Below the pieces are notes generated by a model, which was given only the letters and a program-made list of their open reading frames with translations, ran no database searches and was not told the origin of the DNA. From assembly GCA_949744025.1 (NCBI GenBank), contig CATJWA010000125.1, positions 1-8,649 of the forward strand: DNA of 8,649 nucleotides, written 5' to 3'. The stretch is from an uncultured Eubacteriales bacterium (GTDB taxonomy: Bacteria; Bacillota; Clostridia; Oscillospirales; Oscillospiraceae). Within the stretch, counting starts at the first letter, position 1; each line of letters begins with the position of its first letter. Of this stretch, positions 5,634-8,649 are shown one piece after another. The position numbers were made by a program, and so were the translations under genes.

Positions 5634-6837
5634 TGGACCGCTCGCCGGAGTAAGGGTGCTGGACTTTACTCAATTTGAATCGGGCACCGTGTGTACGGAA
5701 TCGCTTGCGTGGATGGGGGCCGAGGTGTGGAAGGTGGAACGCCCCGGCTCGGGTGAGCTTGGACGCTACTCCGCGGTAAACCCGGGCGTGGATACATACG
5801 GGTTTATTATCCTGAACATGAATAAGAAGTCCATCACCTGCAACCTCAAGACGCCCGAAGGCATAGAGCTTATGAAAAAGCTGATTGCCAGGGTGGATGT
5901 GGTGGTTGAAAACATGGGGCCGGGAGCTTTCGACCGGCTCGGTCTGAGCTACGAGGCGTGCAGAGCGCTAAACGAAAAGATAATATACGCCTCCATAAAG
6001 GGCTTTGCAAAAAACAGCCCCTATGCGGAGTATCCCGCCTTCGACCCGATCGGCACACACACGGGCGGATTCGTCGCCGCCACGGGCCTTCCCGACATGC
6101 CCATCAAGTCCGGCGTCAACGTGGCGGACTCCGGCTCGGGAATAGCCTGTGCAATGGCCATAGTCGCGGCGCTCTACCAGATGAAAACCCAGGGCGTGGG
6201 TCAGCGTGTGGATGTGGCCATGCAGGACTTCATCATTGGCCTGGCACGATCCGGCTGGGAGCCCTATTACAACACGGGAAAGCCCCCGCGCAGAGTCGGC
6301 AACGGAATGCCGCAGGAGGATGTGGCCCCGGCGGGAACGTATCCATGCAAGCCGGGCGGCATAAATGATTACGTCCATGTCACCTGCTCCCGAGCGCCCG
6401 GCAGCAAGCATTTTGAAAACCTGTGCAGGGTTATTGGCTGTGAGGACCTGATAACGGACGAGCGAATGGCTACACCGCAATCAAGGTATCTTTACAAGGA
6501 CGAGCTGGACGCTATAATTACTGAGTGGACCATGCAGCATACAAAGGTGGAGGCAATGGACATACTGGCGAAGGCGGATGTGCCCGCTGGTGCGCTGCTG
6601 GACATTGGCGACATTGCTGGCGACCCCACCTATGTGGAGCTGGGTACGGTCGTTGAGATCGAGCACCGCCAGAGAGGAAAGCTCAAGATGCCGGGCTTTG
6701 CGCCAAAGATGAGCGAAAACCATATTGATTACACCTCCTCACCCGAGCTTGGCGGCAGCAATGACGAGATTTACCGCGGCATACTCGGCCTTGACGAAGG
6801 GGAGATTTTAAACCTGAAGGCAAAAAAAGTCATATAA
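5626..6837 (+). CDS. Class III CoA-transferase (CaiB/BaiF family)
   Basis: A 403-residue cytosolic family III CoA-transferase, which moves CoA from an acyl-CoA donor to a free carboxylic acid through an aspartyl-CoA anhydride. Visible hallmarks are the N-terminal LAGVRVLDFTQFESG, GAEVWKVERPGSGELGR (31-47), catalytic Asp168 in NVADSGSG, matching Asp169 of formyl-CoA transferase, and GQRVDVAM (192-199). Length is normal. I place the start at ATG 5626 rather than GTG 5617 because GGGAGG (5612-5617) lies 8 bases before the ATG and overlaps the GTG. It overlaps the dehydratase gene by 8 bases. By analogy with HadA and FldA, it could activate a 2-hydroxyacid using the CoA ester of the dehydrated product. 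The substrate is not visible in the sequence, and relatives acting on formate, carnitine or bile acids cannot be excluded. Confidence 0.92.
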   Translation: MGNGPLAGVRVLDFTQFESGTVCTESLAWMGAEVWKVERPGSGELGRYSAVNPGVDTYGFIILNMNKKSITCNLKTPEGIELMKKLIARVDVVVENMGPGAFDRLGLSYEACRALNEKIIYASIKGFAKNSPYAEYPAFDPIGTHTGGFVAATGLPDMPIKSGVNVADSGSGIACAMAIVAALYQMKTQGVGQRVDVAMQDFIIGLARSGWEPYYNTGKPPRRVGNGMPQEDVAPAGTYPCKPGGINDYVHVTCSRAPGSKHFENLCRVIGCEDLITDERMATPQSRYLYKDELDAIITEWTMQHTKVEAMDILAKADVPAGALLDIGDIAGDPTYVELGTVVEIEHRQRGKLKMPGFAPKMSENHIDYTSSPELGGSNDEIYRGILGLDEGEILNLKAKKVI

Positions 6838-6886
6838 AAAGCAGGAAACAAGCCACAGACAATCAATTAAAGAAAGGACAATCAAA

Positions 6887-8545
6887 ATGAAAAGAACTGT
6901 TGCAATCCTTCTTGCGCTCATCATGGTCATGAGCCTTGCCGCCTGCGGCAGCAGCGGCTCCAACCCTGCGCCCGTGCCCGACAGCCCAAGCACCCAGGCC
7001 CCCGCGGACACAAATACGAGTGCCCCCAATGAAAACGTAGCGGCACCCGAAAAGGGAGACGGAGTTTACACACCTTCTGACGAGACGCTTATAGTTGCCC
7101 ACAAGGGCAACCCCACGGGGCTGTGCTTCCTGACCGTCAGCGCGGTCAGCGTCAACAACCCCACGCTGTGCACCCTGTACGACCGCCTTCTGGCCTATAA
7201 CGACGAGACAAACTCCGTTGAACCCATGCTCGCCACGGAGTGGGAGTACATTGACGACACGCATGTCAGATTCAAGCTCAGAGACGACGTTTATTCCCAC
7301 GGCGGACACCAGTTCACCGCCGAGGACGTTGTCTATACCGTGACCACAGGCCAGGAATCCGGCTTGCTGGGCAACTATTACAGCATGTTCAATCTCGCCG
7401 AGTGCAAGGTCGAAGACGACTTCACAGTGGTTCTGGCCACCAACGACGTGGACCCCTATTTCCTTTACACCCTGTCCAATGTGCCCCTTGCGATGCTGGT
7501 CAAGGAGACCGTGGACGCTGACGGCGGTCTTGAGGCCCAGGGACTTCACCCCACCGCGGGCACCGGACCCTACAAGTTCGTGGAGTGGTCTGACGGTTCC
7601 TACATCAAGCTTGAGCGCAACGAGGATTATTGGGGCGGCACACCCTACTATAAGAACGTGGAGATCCGCATTATCACCGACGCCTCTGCCCGCGTCATGA
7701 ACCTTGAGTCCGGCGACGTTGACATTGCGCTTGACCCGGATGCCACCTCCGTATCCATCCTGGAGGGCAATGACGCCTATTCCATCATCAACCTGCCCAC
7801 AAGCAACATCAGCGGAATCTACTTCAACTGCACCAAGGAGCCCTTCAACGACGTAAACGCCAGACGCGCTGTGTGTCTTGCCCTGAACTACGAGGCCAAC
7901 CTTGCGATAGCCACCGGAAGCTTCGGCGAGCTGACCGACAGCTTCCTCCCCAAGGCCAGCAGCGCCTATGTCTCTCCCGAGGAGGGCGGATACGAGAGCT
8001 ACTTCCGCTTTGACCTGGAGGCGGCCAAGGCGGCGCTTGCAGAATCGGCTTACCCCAACGGCTTCTCCTTTGAGCTGATTTACGCGGAGAACCCCACCTG
8101 GAACGCCTTCGCCGAGATGATACAGAACCAGCTTGGTGAGCTGGGCATCACCGTCACCCTCGTGCCCTTGGCCAGCACGGTTTTCTATGACTACACCTCC
8201 TCCGGCAACTTCGACGCCCACATGGTCAACAGCGCCAACCCCGACCCCGCGATTCAGCTGCGCTATTTCGACAAGCGCATCAACTTCCCCACCATGCGCG
8301 GCGGCTCCGGCTTTGTGGACGCGCCTGACGAGCTTCTTGAGCTCATGGACAAGGCCAAGGTTGCCCTTGACGAGGCGGAGAGTAAGGAGCTTTATGCGCA
8401 GGTACAGAAAATAATCAACGAATACTGCCCTGTTCTTCCCCTGTATTCTCCCAACAAGGTCTGCGTATGCGACTCTGACATTCTCGGACTGAAGCTGACC
8501 GAGTTCGGTGACATTGACATAGCCGGCGCCTACAAGGCAAACTGA
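6887..8545 (+). CDS. ABC-transporter solute-binding lipoprotein, family 5 (peptide/nickel/opine type)
   Basis: A 552-residue extracytoplasmic binding protein of the DppA/OppA/NikA superfamily that delivers its ligand to an ABC importer. Residues 1-20 form a lipoprotein signal (KR, hydrophobic core, lipobox LAAC) with lipidated C20. A low-complexity Pro/Ser/Thr/Ala linker follows to about residue 58. Family signatures are GTGPYKF (about 224-230), RNEDYWGG (about 244-251), FNDVNARRAVCLALN (about 320-334) and PVLPLYSPN near the C-terminus. AAAGGA (6873-6878) stands 8 bases before the ATG. The 49-base gap after the CoA-transferase has no terminator, so it probably belongs to the same operon. Codons are strongly C-ending compared with the regulator gene, as in highly expressed genes. 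No permease or ATPase gene is in view; they may follow. The ligand could be a peptide, an amino-acid conjugate or another organic acid. Confidence 0.93.
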   Translation: MKRTVAILLALIMVMSLAACGSSGSNPAPVPDSPSTQAPADTNTSAPNENVAAPEKGDGVYTPSDETLIVAHKGNPTGLCFLTVSAVSVNNPTLCTLYDRLLAYNDETNSVEPMLATEWEYIDDTHVRFKLRDDVYSHGGHQFTAEDVVYTVTTGQESGLLGNYYSMFNLAECKVEDDFTVVLATNDVDPYFLYTLSNVPLAMLVKETVDADGGLEAQGLHPTAGTGPYKFVEWSDGSYIKLERNEDYWGGTPYYKNVEIRIITDASARVMNLESGDVDIALDPDATSVSILEGNDAYSIINLPTSNISGIYFNCTKEPFNDVNARRAVCLALNYEANLAIATGSFGELTDSFLPKASSAYVSPEEGGYESYFRFDLEAAKAALAESAYPNGFSFELIYAENPTWNAFAEMIQNQLGELGITVTLVPLASTVFYDYTSSGNFDAHMVNSANPDPAIQLRYFDKRINFPTMRGGSGFVDAPDELLELMDKAKVALDEAESKELYAQVQKIINEYCPVLPLYSPNKVCVCDSDILGLKLTEFGDIDIAGAYKAN

Positions 8546-8565
8546 CTCCCTCGCGCAGAAAAAGC

Positions 8566-8596
8566 TCTCAGAGGGAGGGCCGGCCTCCCGCTGAGA
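8566..8596 (+). repeat. GC-rich hairpin 1 after the binding-protein gene
   Basis: TCTCAG (8566-8571) pairs with CTGAGA (8591-8596). Inside, after one A-G mismatch, GGGAGG (8573-8578) pairs with CCTCCC (8584-8589) around a five-base loop. No T-run follows. An alternative pairing of CTCCCTC (8546-8552) with GAGGGAG (8571-8577) is possible. It may protect the upstream mRNA from 3' decay. Confidence 0.55.
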
Positions 8597-8602
8597 CCGA
8601 GG

Positions 8603-8633
8603 GGCGCACGGCCGCGTGTGACGGCCGTGCGCC
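8603..8633 (+). terminator. GC-rich hairpin 2, terminator or mRNA-stabilising element
   Basis: A perfect 12-bp stem has arms GGCGCACGGCCG (8603-8614) and CGGCCGTGCGCC (8622-8633) and a 7-base loop. It is followed by AATTCCC, not a U-tract, so it is a poor classical terminator. In transporter operons such structures often sit between the binding-protein gene and the permease genes and lower downstream expression. Confidence 0.5.
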
Positions 8634-8649
8634 AATTCCCAGGCTTCAA

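Noticed and set aside
6196..6211. A 16-base match to the left TGTGGGTC repeat region (104-119)
   Set aside because: It lies inside the conserved class III CoA-transferase motif GQRVDVAM, lacks the second complete repeat unit, and is best explained by chance.
6863..8635. A 590-codon open frame on the minus strand, antisense to the binding-protein gene
   Set aside because: Its valine/glycine-rich product has no family features. It mirrors the C-ending codon bias of the real lipoprotein gene, which has a ribosome site, a signal peptide and family motifs.

Overview
The window looks like chromosomal DNA of an anaerobic Clostridia-type Firmicute, probably a gut Oscillospiraceae-like species. Pointers are strong AGGAGG-type ribosome sites before most genes, sigma-A-like promoters with 17-base spacers, an LAAC-type lipoprotein, and an oxygen-sensitive 2-hydroxyacyl-CoA dehydratase family. 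This placement is inference; no marker gene is present.

Left end (1-381): no protein gene. It holds the 3' half of a tRNA-Thr(CGT) gene on the minus strand (201-245), cut in the anticodon loop, with a terminator hairpin just beyond its CCA end. Pairs of TGTGGGTC direct repeats with a 12-base period sit about 128 bases to each side of the anticodon loop. This resembles the attachment site of a tyrosine-integrase element. Next to it (382-1009, minus) is a MntA/HepT (nucleotidyltransferase/HEPN) toxin-antitoxin pair. HepT has no normal start codon at its expected position. Bases 1066-1246 hold no gene or clear terminator.

Middle (1247-3175): a PucR/CdaR-type regulator on the minus strand, then a 306-base divergent control region with one promoter in each direction and inverted repeats overlapping both.

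Right part (3176-8545, plus): a tightly packed operon. Two overlapping genes encode 2-hydroxyacyl-CoA dehydratase/benzoyl-CoA reductase family subunits. The first lacks the usual iron-sulfur cysteines and the second keeps them. They are followed by a class III (CaiB/BaiF) CoA-transferase and a family 5 (peptide/nickel/opine type) ABC-transporter solute-binding lipoprotein. Two tandem GC-rich hairpins follow the last gene, and transporter permease and ATPase genes probably lie beyond the window.

The likely logic is that the binding protein captures a substrate, the CoA-transferase activates an acid to its CoA thioester, the dehydratase-like pair acts on the thioester, and the divergent regulator senses the substrate. 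The layout recalls the Had (hydroxyisocaproate) and Fld (phenyllactate) systems. It differs in gene order, in the cysteine-less subunit, and in having no activator ATPase or dehydrogenase in view. The substrate cannot be read from the sequence.
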